The notes below the pieces were generated by a model. That model did no database searches and was not told where the DNA came from. It saw only the letters and a program-made list of their open reading frames with translations. DNA of 64,000 nt. Source: Megamerina dolium. Lineage: Eukaryota; Arthropoda; Insecta; Diptera; Megamerinidae. The stretch covers positions 15,455,277 to 15,519,276 of the forward strand of contig OY978526.1 in the NCBI GenBank assembly GCA_963854835.1, written 5' to 3'. Below are positions 12,308 to 23,022 of this stretch, in pieces. The position numbers and the translations under genes are program-made. How positions within the stretch are numbered: position 1 is the stretch's first letter; the number at the start of each line of letters is the position of its first letter.

Positions 12308-14600
12308 AATTTGGTTATGGAGCAGCTTTCAAGCCGCAGTGCCTGAAAAAAGCGGTATCGAGCTTCAGCTTTAATACCGAGCTACGGCAACCAGTCAAAT
12401 ACTAATGCTACTAATTACTACAATTTATGATCAAGAAAAAGCAGAGGGTTAACAGTTTGTAAAGGGTACGTCGCATTAGTAAGATTAAAGTATGTATATT
12501 TAAAAAATGTTTATAATCTTGTGGATGCTCGATGCTTGTGCAGAGAAATGTTATGTCGTTTGTATAGAAACATTTGACAACGAAAGGTTAAATTCAGTTT
12601 TTTATAAAATGGACGAACTTAATTGGTTTTTCATTATCATAATAGTGTTTGCGGAAATTATAATTATTATATTTTTATTAAATAAATATCGACATTACTT
12701 ACTACATATGGTACACTTAATACTAAACCACATTTAGTAAGAGAAAATATATGCATTGTTTTCTTTTACATGCTTAAGCTTTTTTGTACCTTAATATGAT
12801 TTTATAATAACTCAGCATGTATTTTAATAAAGAATTACGATCTCGAAATTGTGTCATTCTTGCAGAGAACAAACAATATGTGCATGCGCTTATCAAATAA
12901 ATTTTACTATCTTATCTTATATTAAATATTTGTTCAATTATTCTATTCTTAAAGAAACTTCATTATGTACAACTTCAACAGAAAGTGAAAGTACATATGT
13001 ATCTTTCATATATATGAAAGCAAACTACTGCCTTGACAACCACGACGATAAAAGGGTCTTATTGATATTATAAACTGATATACATAATTTACAAAATATC
13101 TATACATATTGTTAGATTTTTCACTTTGACATGTGTTTAGAAGATTTCATAGACAAACATTGTAAAAGAAGAATGAAAGAAACCAAAACTTACCTCTTTT
13201 GATGTCTTTGATAACTATAATGATAAGTATTTTGCTAATTATAATTTATATAACACATGTACACACACTGTTCCACAGACTTTTCTTCGTTTTAATTTCT
13301 TTTATTTGTTATTCTGCATTTTACATTATTTTTGATACTATTTAAAATATTGCACTTATTTAAGAACAATACTTTACTTTTTAATGATTTTTCTAAATTT
13401 ATTTATTTCTGCAGCAACGATTCTTGAATTATATACACATTTTTTTCATTAGAAAATATTACATATGTATGGTAAATGGATTTCACGTACAACAGACATG
13501 ACAGAAAGCATGAAAATCTTTCAACCATTATACTATGAAAATTACCTTACTTATTCGTTGACGATGACAATTGAAAAAAATTGCGCATGCCTTACTAATG
13601 TCAAAGTGCAATACCGTTATTAATGGTTGGAACATGGCGGAATTAGAAGGAATTGTGTAACCGAAAATTGTATTTTTTGTTATTTTTATTCTTTTTTAAT
13701 CATAAACGTATTTATAGTCTTTTTCTTGATGCTGTCAAATCGCCTTTTTATGACGTGTCATTTTGGTTTCACTGGTTGAGTCTAACAATACCCCGCACAA
13801 TTTAAATAAAACTTGATGCTGTACTGTTGTTGTTATTGTTGATGTACTACCATCTGGAATAAATGCACCTTCAGACGGAGCCGGAAATGTCGTTATAAGG
13901 ATATTCTTTTATGAGAACATGTATTGTTATGATAGAGAGTTAAAACAATTTTGGAAATATAAAATATTGAGTAGAAATGTATGTTGAAAACTCTCTGAAA
14001 TATAATGGTTTCCCTTTGTAATCGCTTACCAAATTTGCTGCACCATATTGTTAACCCTCTACTGCATTGCATATCATATCAATGTGATATATGTATGCAT
14101 TTCTTTTACTTATCTCTCTGAAATTGTAAACAAATTGGTACAGATTTCTACTTTTTTGTGTACAACATCATAATATTTGCTCTTAATTTATAATTAAACG
14201 TTTGCAGCAACTTCTTATCCTTTATTTTGGAATGCAGTGAATATTTTAGGGTTTTCATTAAAATTCAAAAAGTATATACAAATAAATTAAGCTAATTCTA
14301 ATCTGGTGAAGAACTTAGAAAAAACTAAAGGGTTAAAGTTAACAATAATAGTATATGCCTAAAAGTAGGCAACTAATAATGATGTAAACTTAATGCATTA
14401 TAGATATACGAATGCAATTTAAAAATATTAATTTATATACTTACAGAAACAAACAAAGTAAAGCAATTTTTTCTTGACAATATGTAGGTACATATGTAAA
14501 TATGTACATATGTACATATGTAATTTTGAAATATTACGTTTATTAGAAATCTATATTTGTCACGAATTATTGTATTAATAGATTAATAACATTTTTTTAT
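12308..14600. other. Gene-poor stretch with candidate Sur-8 upstream exon
   Basis: No open frame here has coding character. On the minus strand a good donor (AAAAGAG/GTAAGTTTT) lies at 13194/13193 and a weaker one near 13558. Either could end a non-coding first exon of Sur-8, with its promoter further upstream near 13.6-13.9 kb. A TACATATG-type palindromic microsatellite is at 14490-14522. Confidence 0.25.
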
Positions 14601-14610
14601 TTGTTGAGTG

Positions 14611-14618
14611 TATAAAAT
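14611..14618 (+). promoter_or_regulatory. TATA box of gene A
   Basis: TATAAAAT lies 49 bases before the ATG of gene A. A TTTCAGTTT initiator-like site follows about 30 bases downstream (around 14641-14648), leaving a very short 5' UTR. Confidence 0.5.
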
Positions 14619-14659
14619 GATTGAAATTAGCAAGTTACACTTTCAGTTTTAATTGAAAT

Positions 14660-15174
14660 ATGGATACAAAAACAATTCGGCAATTTTTAAAATACCTATT
14701 CATCGGTTTGATTCTGGTGAGTTTTACAGCAGCACGCATACGGCATTGTCCACGTTTATGCATTCATAGCAATAGACCGATATGTGCTAAATGCAATGAT
14801 GAACAAATCACATTTAATAATAGTTGTCATATGGATATTAAGACTTGTCTTGGGATGGGTAAGTTCTTTTTAATGATTACTGTGGATATGAGCAAATTTA
14901 CATCTAACATTTGGGTGGCAAATTTTAGCATGATTTTTTTTTTATTTTCATTTTTTGTCAATTCATCTTGGTATGTTTAAAGAAAATTTGAAGAGATTTT
15001 CCAACGTCATATGCTATGTGTAAACTTGCTCTAAAAACAATCGTTTTCATTTCTTTTAATACAATTTTTCAATTCTCAGAGTGCGTATTGGTTAATGTAG
15101 GTCCATGCAGAGATATGAAAATCAGTGGCAAGTCGAACAAAAATGGAGATTTTAATGGAATTAATTTAAAATGA
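14660..15174 (+). CDS. Gene A: small secreted Kazal-like protein, single domain
   Basis: The CDS joins 14660-14858 and 15080-15174 (ATGG/GTAAGT donor, TTCTCAG acceptor, phase 1), giving 97 aa. Residues 1-25 are a signal peptide with a hydrophobic core (F-I-G-L-I-L-V-S-F). The mature part has Cys at 30, 34, 42, 45, 56, 63, 68 and 76. The Kazal hallmarks are C-x3-C-x7-C with P-I-C-A at 40-43, T-F-N-N-x-C at 51-56, C-x6-C and a final G-P-C at 74-76. The intron falls between the fifth and sixth Kazal cysteines, as in its neighbours. The 21-residue C-terminal tail after G-P-C is basic and polar. Kazal domains usually inhibit serine proteases; the expected reactive-site region lies just after the second Cys, but inhibition here is only inferred. 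It is the leftmost member of the array. Confidence 0.75.
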
Positions 15175-15284
15175 ATTCTTTTTCTAGTTTATTTACAACT
15201 GCTTATTAAATATATTGCCCGTAATAAATGTATAACTATGTTAACGTATGTGTGAGTTAATTGTATTAACTATTTTTTTTTAAT

Positions 15285-15430
15285 TTCGTTCAAAAAGTCT
15301 GAGTACTTTAAATTATTACATAGTTGAAAGAATGAAAAAGTACCGAATATTATCGCTGGAAAATATATAAAAAAGTACATTTTACCTAGGTTAAAAAAAA
15401 GGAAAAGCTTTATCTCTTCATACACCCTAC
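15285..15430 (+). repeat. Upstream block shared by genes B and C (copy 1)
   Basis: The stretch with AAAAAGTCTGAGTA, ATAGTTGAAAGAA, GAAAAAGTACCGAATATTATC and CACCCTACAATA recurs in the same order and orientation at about 17625-17785, upstream of gene C. This shows that the gene and its upstream DNA duplicated together. Confidence 0.7.
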
Positions 15431-15694
15431 AATACTTCAATTTGAGCGCTCTGTTGAAGATGATACATCGCGTTATTTTATATTATCAAAGCAAAATGCA
15501 ATACAGGCGAATATTATTCCAAGAAACAAGTGATAATGCAATTCAAATACTAATGCGATTTTATTGTTACCTTAAAAGAATCGAATTGGAGTTTAAGTCG
15601 GCCATTATCGCTTTCTCGCACAGCCCATAGAGCTTAGCAAATATACAAATTGTATGTAGCTCAACAAGAACAACACAAAAAAATATATACACTA

Positions 15695-15703
15695 TATATA
15701 AAA
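15695..15703 (+). promoter_or_regulatory. TATA box of gene B
   Basis: TATATAAAA followed by GCTAGAAACGC lies about 70 bases before the ATG at 15771. The paralogue C has TATAAAAG then CTACTAAAAG at 18183, a similar arrangement. Confidence 0.5.
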
Positions 15704-15770
15704 GCTAGAAACGCAAAAATTTTATTTTATTAAATATACGAATAGCAGTCATACATTTACAAGAACAATT

Positions 15771-16324
15771 ATGGTTAAATTAATTTCCGTTTTTATAATT
15801 GCGACCATACTAATGACAATTGGAAGTGATGTTCCGCCAGTGCCAAAATGTATACCTGGACTTTTAGGCGATTGCAGACTAGAGTTTGAAGATGTTGTGT
15901 GGACCACCTCAAGTGACAAAAAATGTAAGATGCTCAATAATTGCTGTTTCTTGAACATCATCAATCGTCAAAGAGATCGTAATGGCGAAGAACGTGAGTT
16001 AATTATTGATTATATATTGCACAGAAATATGTATTTGGGATTAATATTTTAGCTTTGAAAGAAGTCTCAAAAGAAGAATGCCAAAAATTATGCGTTAACG
16101 ATTGTTCGAAGGAACTGCAAGGTGCAGTATGTGCTGCAAGAAACAATGAATGGCGATATTTTTATAGCAAATGCGATTTACAATAGCACAGTTGTAATAG
16201 TGGAGAAGGTAAGTTTCACTCGCAAAATTCATTTTGTTTGTAGTACTTGACATGATTTTTTTATATTTTTTCTTTCCTTTTATGCATAGTATGGATTATT
16301 AACAATTATCCTTGCCCGGTATAG
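15771..16324 (+). pseudogene. Gene B: two-domain Kazal-like gene with internal stop
   Basis: Its exons match gene C: 15771-15993, 16053-16208 and 16290-16324, with intact splice sites (GAAC/GTGAGT, TTTTAG; GAAG/GTAAGT, GCATAG) and phase-1 introns. A signal peptide is followed by the divergent first domain (E-D-V-V-W-T-T) and by the E-E-C-Q-K-L-C second domain. An in-frame TAG at 16184-16186, where gene C has a sense codon, ends the product at 118 aa, before the last two Cys of domain 2. The original stop would be 16322-16324, and frame and splicing are kept beyond the lesion. Domain 1 is also damaged: the N-x-N-C cysteine seen in gene C is missing (N-I-I-N) and an extra Cys precedes F-L-N. 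This is probably a recent pseudogene or a truncated allele; stop-codon readthrough is possible but unsupported. Confidence 0.7.
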
Positions 16325-16838
16325 TAATAAGTGCTCAAAATAAAAAAAATTCAAATTTATATTTGAATTATCCGTATTATTAATAATCCGTATATATTAA
16401 TAAAATATCAATTGAACAATTGAATTTTTTGATAATATTTTGAAATATTGTTCTTATAATTATTTTAAAAAATTAATAAAATATATTCTTCATTCATAAT
16501 GTCTTCATAGAATTTGTGCTTATGTATGTTTTTACAATATTTTTAATGTATCTTTAGTTTCGAAAAATTTATGTGTGCTTGTCATAAACATGTGAATCAC
16601 ATTCACATAACATTCATCATCACATGAGTAGTAAAAGTAAAACTTTTATTATCTATGAGCTGGTTGGCTTGCTCTTGCTATATTATTAATTATTGATTCG
16701 TATTAATCAGTATTCATATACTCGTACATATATAAAATTTTTATTATTCAAATAATGCACTAGTGTCCAATAAATTTCCAGATATTTTTAAACTGATTAT
16801 TAGTATTCATTAAAATTTATCAATAATATATCAACAAT

Positions 16839-17455
16839 ATCAAATCAAATCATCAACGATCGTTTGAAAAAAAAAGTTTAATCTCAACTTAATATCCAAT
16901 AAAAACCAAAAGTTGAACTCAAGTATTTGAGAAAAATTTTATATTTGAGCTGAGTTGCGGATGAATTGAGAACTAATGTGTCATTTTCCATATTAATTAT
17001 AATTTCTTCTGAAATACGAATATCAAATCAAATCATCAATAATCGTGTGAAAAAAATTTTTAAATCTCAAATTAATGTTCAATAAAATTCAAAAGTTGAA
17101 CTCAAGTATTTGAGAAGAATATTAAATTGACCTTAAACAATTTTCTCAATTTGAGAGTGAGTTGAGGATGAGTGGAGAACTAATGTGTCATTTTCCATAT
17201 GAATGATAATTTCTTCTGAAATACGATTCTGAATAAGAATATCAAATCAAATCATCAATGATCATTTAAAAAAAAATTTTAATCTCAACTTAATATTCAA
17301 TAAAATTTAAAAGTTGAATTCAAGTATTTGAGAAGAATATTAAATTGACTTTAAACAATTTTCTCAATTTGAGAGTGAGTTGAGGATGAGTGGAGAACTA
17401 ATATGTCATTTTCCATATGAATTTTAATTTCTTCTGAAATACGATTTGATGAAAT
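16839..17455. repeat. Three-copy tandem repeat, units about 183-219 bp
   Basis: Units start ATCAAATCAAATCATCAA at 16839, 17022 and 17241. Each contains AAAAGTTGAACTCAAGTATTTGAGAA-type sequence, TGAG(T)GGAGAACTAAT, GTGTCATTTTCCATAT and TAATTTCTTCTGAAATACGA. The second and third units gain an AAACAATTTTCTCAATTTGAGAGTGAG block, which explains the length difference. It fills the space between genes B and C and is non-coding. Confidence 0.75.
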
Positions 17456-17624
17456 CTGAAATGAAATATTTCCAATTGTTATTTTTAATATCAACACATT
17501 TTGCACCTTAAATTCTCAAAGTAAGTAGCTGTTGTGAATCGGTGTTTAAGATTTGAAAAATGAGTTAGATCATAACTCGGTTTCAAGTTGATATCCAATC
17601 TTATCAAGTTTTTTTTTTTTTACA

Positions 17625-17785
17625 TTTATTAAAAAGTCTGAGTAATTTTGGTCACATGCTATAGTTGAAAGAAAGAAAAAGTACCGAATATTATCACTAA
17701 TAAATATATATTGAACGCGATGTTTTTCTTATAATTAAAATAAAAATAATTGCATTATCTTTTTGTGCACCCTACAATAATTTAT
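17625..17785 (+). repeat. Upstream block shared by genes B and C (copy 2)
   Basis: This is the second copy of the block at 15285-15430, with the same ordered motifs (AAAAAGTCTGAGTA, ATAGTTGAAAGAAAG, GTACCGAATATTATC, CACCCTACAATA). It lies about 500 bases upstream of gene C, against about 350 for gene B, so C has gained or B has lost DNA between. Confidence 0.7.
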
Positions 17786-18182
17786 TGTGATCTTTATATT
17801 TTTGAATATTTTTTTTTTTAAATATTAATTGAGTGGTGTTAGAGTAAAATGTAAATATATACAACAGCAGCTTCAAACAAATTGGACAAAGGTTCTCTAC
17901 TAAGTTTGTTTTGCGTAAAAAATTAGAATGGCACTGCAATAGAATTATGTGTATTGGTCAGTTTCGAATGGCAAAACTCTTCGATGTGACTCTTTGGGGA
18001 CTTTTTCGCTTTTGATAATCAAAAAGCCTTTTTATGTTGTATGTTTTTACTATCGGAGTTATAGTGTAAGTTTTTTTTCATTATAATGTCATCTGAACTA
18101 GAACGTGCTCATAAGTAACCGTTGTAATTCTTTCCACTTGACGGAAAAGACCCATTTAATTGTGTGTAGCTCACCAGGTAAT

Positions 18183-18190
18183 TATAAAAG
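18183..18190 (+). promoter_or_regulatory. TATA box of gene C
   Basis: TATAAAAG lies 87 bases upstream of the ATG at 18270, in a position like that of the gene B TATA box. Confidence 0.45.
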
Positions 18191-18269
18191 CTACTAAAAG
18201 TCGAAAGCGCGCTAAGTATTTTGTTTTGTTAAATACGAATTGTATCGAAGACAGTTGTAAACGTGCGCA

Positions 18270-18848
18270 ATGTCAGCTAAATTGTTATATGTTTTTGCTA
18301 TTGCGACAATATTTGTGGCGGCAGTCAGAAGCGAGATTTCATCAACACCACCGCCACCACCACATTGTCGGCCAGGACTTGTTGTCGATTGCAGATTAAG
18401 TTATGAGGATGTCGTCTGGGCAACATCAAGCGACAACAAATGTAAAGTGATTATTAATCGTTGTGTCTTCGATAATGCCAATTGCTATAGATATCGTAAG
18501 GGCGATGAACGTAAGTTAATTATCACTTGAGTACCTCTTTTAAAAGACATGACTGTGTAACATAGGGATATTTTGAATATTGAATAGTTTTGAAAGAAAT
18601 CTCACAAGAAGAATGTCAAAAACTATGTGTCAACGATTGTTCACAGGAACCTAAAAATCGCATTTGTGCCGCAAGAAACGATGTCCATCTATATTTTGAT
18701 AGTCAGTGTGATTTAGATAAACTCATTTGCAATAGCGGAGAAGGTGAGTATACTCACTATTTTTAGATGTTTTGTTTCTTATAATTTTTTATTATCTCTC
18801 TCTTTTCTAGTATGGACCGCTAACAATCCGCCTTGCTCGTTGAATTAA
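18270..18848 (+). CDS. Gene C: secreted two-domain Kazal-like protein
   Basis: The CDS joins 18270-18510, 18588-18743 and 18811-18848 (GAAC/GTAAGT; TAG; GAAG/GTGAGT; CTAG), with both introns in phase 1, giving 144 aa. Residues 1-21 form a signal peptide, followed by a short Pro run. Domain 1 is divergent: two Cys, then E-D-V-V-W-A-T-S-S, then C-K-V-I-I-N-R-C and N-C. Domain 2 begins E-E-C-Q-K-L-C and keeps the I-C-A, F-x-S-x-C and C-x6-C Kazal features; its last Cys is in the short third exon (P-P-C). It is the intact paralogue of gene B, with which it shares upstream DNA. An AATAAA lies 45 bases past the stop (18894-18899). It may be an extracellular protease inhibitor; the target is unknown, and the missing P-V-C Cys suggests domain 1 does something else. 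Confidence 0.8.
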
Positions 18849-18893
18849 GTCACGGGTTATGTTATACTTAGGTAAAGATGTATACCCATTCTG

Positions 18894-18899
18894 AATAAA
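18894..18899 (+). terminator. Poly(A) signal of gene C
   Basis: AATAAA lies 45 bases after the TAA of gene C. The spacing fits a short 3' UTR. Confidence 0.5.
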
Positions 18900-19086
18900 A
18901 GAATTTAAAATGTTATATTTGAATTGTCCATATTTTATTTGGTTATACAACAGGTCTATGTGTTTGTATGGCAATCATGTCGTATGAGAGAATTACTTGT
19001 AGGCTAGCTTAAATTTGTCATTTCAAACACGACAAGGGCTTTGTGAAACATGTATATATGCTGAAATGGAATAAATTTTATTTTAT

Positions 19087-19622
19087 TTAGTTGATAGCAA
19101 GAAAATATTGAAATAACTGCATTCTATACGAACCTCTTTCATTCAGACACGCCGTTTTATCCAGTTCACATTGATTATTGAAGGTGACATGCTCAATTTT
19201 ACTCTTCTCTTTGGATGTCAAATATGCGAATGTTGCACATACGTGCTTCAATTTATCCGGACATTTTTGTATGCAAAAATTCAGACATTTATCTTTTTTA
19301 CTCTGGATCATTGCTGTAAAAATACATAATTGAGCATTTATTTGAATCAAACGTGTGCATATGCATAAATGAGAGTACCTGGTAGACAATGATTTTGTCT
19401 CAAGCAATTCTCCTGATCGTAATGACACTGTGTCTTGAATACTCTACATATGCCATCAACAATAGACCATTTCTGCTCACCACCATGGTAAGGGTCACAT
19501 TCGAATTTGTGCTTACATCGTGGTGGACAATTTGGTTTCACTAGAGCATTCGCTGCCGATAGGATTGCGGTTAGGAGGAGGAAAAGCAAAACGGTTGCCG
19601 TACGATGGTGATAAGCGTACAT
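19087..19622 (-). CDS. Gene D: secreted two-domain Kazal-like protein, intron-retained C terminus
   Basis: The CDS joins 19622-19379 and 19313-19087 on the minus strand (CCAG/GTACTC donor, TTTACAG acceptor, phase 1), about 156 aa. The start is the ATG at 19622; upstream in-frame codons have no ATG nearby. Residues 1-27 form a strong signal peptide (V-L-L-F-L-L-L-T-A). Domain 1 keeps the family signature K-W-S-I-V-D-G-x-C-R-V-F-x-x-x-C and E-N-C. Domain 2 (D-K-C-L-N-F-C-x3-C, V-C-A, T-F-N-N-Q-C, C-x6-C) stops short: where relatives have a donor after S-G-E, this gene reads E-R-G and GGTTCGT, so it runs into former intron sequence. It ends after 11-14 hydrophobic residues without the sixth Cys, and AATAAA overlaps the stop. 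It is convergent with gene C, 239 bases away. Confidence 0.75.
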
Positions 19623-19890
19623 TATCAATCCAAACTCTTCACTAAGTAATTGAAGGTTTTCTCTTTTTTTGTATTTCAGCTACAATACATTGGCTTATTG
19701 AATGTGAGTGCTATGATATTTGTATTATTATGCTTTGATGTTGTTGTTGTTGTTGTTGCGGTTCCTTGTGATATTATTATTGTGTTTTGCTAATTTTGCA
19801 ATTTATTTTAGACTATGAATGTACATATGTACATACTTACGTATCTATTCTTAGCGAAACATTTACACAAGTGCAAAGATAATGAAAAAA

Positions 19891-21520
19891 ATCTCCTTAC
19901 AGTCGGCTGGGGCCGACCAAATTATACCCTGCATATGTAGAGGTATATATAAAAAGTTTGCTCGTATATCCATCCTTTTCTTCCACTACATTGTATAGGA
20001 CCTACATTAAGAAGCAGGCGTACCTCACCGATTTTGGAGGATCAATTTCTGCCTATAATACTAAACTACATAGGTTGCAATGGGTTGACCTAGGCGTATT
20101 AATTAGTAAATTATGGGTGTTTTAATGTTTAAGATAAATCCGAGACTTTGTACGGAAGCTATATAAAAAGTGGGCGTGACGTATTTTTTTCTTGTATATC
20201 TAATTAATTTTTCAATATCAATCCACACCTTAAATTTGGTTGTCCTACGCTAAATGGTTTGTAAGTTATGGAGCTTAAAAGTTTTAGTTTAATTCCCTTG
20301 ACTTTGTATGGGAGACTCATTAAGGAGTGGGCGTGGCACACTGATTTTCTTCCAGATTTTTGCCGACTACGATATTAATTTAAGTGTCAATTATGGTTAT
20401 TCTAGACAGAAGATTGCCGAAGTTACAGCTGTTTCAATTTAAAATTTGTATGGGGGCTACGATAAACAGTGGGAGTGGTGCGCCCATTTCCTGTGAGCCT
20501 GGTTGCTCGTACAATACTAATCCACACCTTAAATATCGTTGTCCTACGCTAAATGGTTTGTAAGTTATGGAGCTTAGAAGTTTTAGTTTAATTCCCTTGA
20601 CTTTGTATGGGAGACTCATGAAGGACTGGGCGTGGCACACTGATTTTCTTCCAGATTTTTGCCGACTACGATATTAATTTAAGTGTCAATTATGGTTATT
20701 CTAGACAGAAGATTGCCGAAGTTACAGCTGTTTCAATTTAAAATTTGTATGGGGGCTACGATAAACAGTGGGCGTGCCCATTTTTTGTGAGCCTAGTTGC
20801 TCGTACAATACTAATCCACACCTTAAATCTCGTTATTCTACGCTGAATAGTTTGCAAGTTATAACCGGTAACATTTTTTTTAATTTCCGCAACTTTGTAT
20901 GGCAGACCCAAAAAGGAGTGGGCGTGGCATACTGATTTTCTGCCATATTATTTCCGACTACCATGTTAATCTAAGTGTCAATTATGGTTATTCTAGAGAG
21001 AAGATTGTAGAAGTTACAGCAGTTTAACTTTTAAAGAAGTACAGACACTTTGTATGAGAGCTACGCTAAAAAGTAGGCGTGGCTCAACCACTTTGGGCGA
21101 GGTTATATAGTAGTATAATATAAGTCTATGTGCCAAATATTGTTGTCCCAAGTGGTATATTATGTGAGTTATAGCAAGTTAAAGATTTTGAAAATTTCGA
21201 GGTTAGTCGCTTTGAATGCTTGGTGTGGGCGTGGTTATTGACCGATCATGCCCAATATCAATCCCCTCCGTACCCTTGGATCATAGATTACTTATGCCAA
21301 ATTTCATCGAAATAGCTCAATATTTACTCAAGTTATCGTGCGAACCAGCCAGGTGACAGACAGACGGACGGACGGACGGACATCGTTAAATCGAAAATTT
21401 AATCGACGCTGATCACGAATATATATCTATGTCTATATCTCCGGAGATTCCTTCAAGTGCACACAAACATCTGACCGAAATGAATATACCATGCATATTG
21501 CATTATGCAGGGTATAATAA
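19891..21520 (-). mobile_element. DINE-1-like Helentron-derived element with tandem repeats, copy 1
   Basis: Read on the minus strand it begins TTATTATACCCTGCATAATG and continues ATATATATTCGTGATCAGCGTC, then a (GTCY)n block (21355-21384 on the plus strand as GACAGACAGACGGACGG...). This is the block order of fly DINE-1/mini-me elements. The core holds tandem units of about 299 bp (GGGGGCTACGATAAACA at 20452 and 20751). The other end has a subterminal TATACCCTGCATA inverted repeat and a GTCGGC-TGGG-GCCGAC hairpin. No coding capacity, as expected for a non-autonomous, rolling-circle-type element. No target duplication is expected or seen. Confidence 0.85.
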
Positions 21521-23022
21521 AGAGTCAAACGTAAACACAAACGCTTACGCAGAAAATCCCAAATGTGTTTCAATATCAATATAATAAGTAAGCACGAGTA
21601 TGAATAGGTAAATAAAATTTTAAGGGTTATATATGAGGGTGAGTCGATTAAAAAACTTTGAAGGTAATATTTAATATTTTTTGAACCACCCTAACAACAG
21701 TCAAAAGAGGCTTTTGTCATATAAAAAATTCGATTTGATGAGTTATATAACGATATATAGTTGAAAGGGTCTCCATTAGCACTCGATATCGCTCTTGTTC
21801 TCAAACATTTTGGCTGGCTTGCTGACTCAAAGTAAAAATTTTGTACTTTTGAGTCAAACTTTTGTCTTTGAATTATTTTTCTAAATTCATAAGCATAAAT
21901 TCTATACAATATCAATGTTAAAGCTTAAAATGTAGTGCTCATCGTGACGCTTTCTATCGATATATATATAATTTCTGCAAATCGACCTTCAAACCTCAAA
22001 ATTATATTGCAAATCTCATTTTGGTTGTTCTTAAAGTCGTAAAAAATTCCTTCCATTAAAGGGTGGACATATGGAACATATTTTTTATTTTTTTTTTTGT
22101 TTATGGATTTCGACCCAGCCTGATATTCATACCATACATGCAATGTATGTACACAAAAAAAAAAATTTGTTTGCTACATAGAAAATACTGTACAAATAAA
22201 TACTTTACTCTAGTGGAGTAGTTGCTTGATCTTTGCTTTCAATACACATTTGAAGTCTTTAGTTGTATATTGAACGGTACTTAAGAAGTGTACATTTTAG
22301 AGAATTTTTGCTAAGATTGCTCATAAAATATGACGTCATTCCGTTAATAAAAAATTTACATTTTTTCATATAAAATTATAATTTTTTGAATGGAAAATAC
22401 GATAATTTATCATTGCTTTGGAATCAAAACTATATTTGTTCATCAAAATAATATACTTGGGGTTTACACAAGATAATTTAGCGAAAACAATAGCAATACA
22501 TTCACACCTTTTTACTAAGACATTCACACTTATCTCATTGTCTTGTCTTAAATTGTCTTACGTAAACGCAGTGATACCAAACTGAAGTTGGAGTCAATCT
22601 GTTCATACATATATAGAAAAACTTTCCAAACACAAAATTTTTTTTACACAAAAATCGACACTTTTGTACGGAAGACGCCATTATTGTTCTTAAAGTTTGA
22701 AAAGCTTCTTTTTTTCATCACAATACCAAGAGACAGGATACTACCCATATGCATCTTTTGAAATATCATCATTTTTCACCTTAATCCTCGAGTTGAGATG
22801 ATCGAAGCCATTAAGTTTAGAATTACATTTGCGATAATGTCATTTTACATTAAGTAATTGATGTTATTCTCAATTGTAGATGCTGCTGAGCGTAAACGTT
22901 TGAGAATAATTTGAAAAAATGATTTAATCTCAATTTCTTCTCAACTTGATATCTAGTCCTCATATCATTTGTTTATTTTTAAACTAAACCCACATACATA
23001 TGTATACATATTAATTAAAAAA
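21521..23022. other. Unique DNA between the two DINE-like elements
   Basis: About 1.5 kb of AT-rich sequence without a convincing gene, homopolymers apart. The short frames seen are not coding in character. Part of 22890-22960 (AACTTGATATCTAGTCC) vaguely resembles sequence near 17580-17600. Confidence 0.4.

Noticed and set aside
18160..18399. Plus-strand frame overlapping gene C exon 1
   Set aside because: It is out of frame with the conserved exon and includes the TATA/UTR region; the gene C frame has the signal peptide and family motifs.
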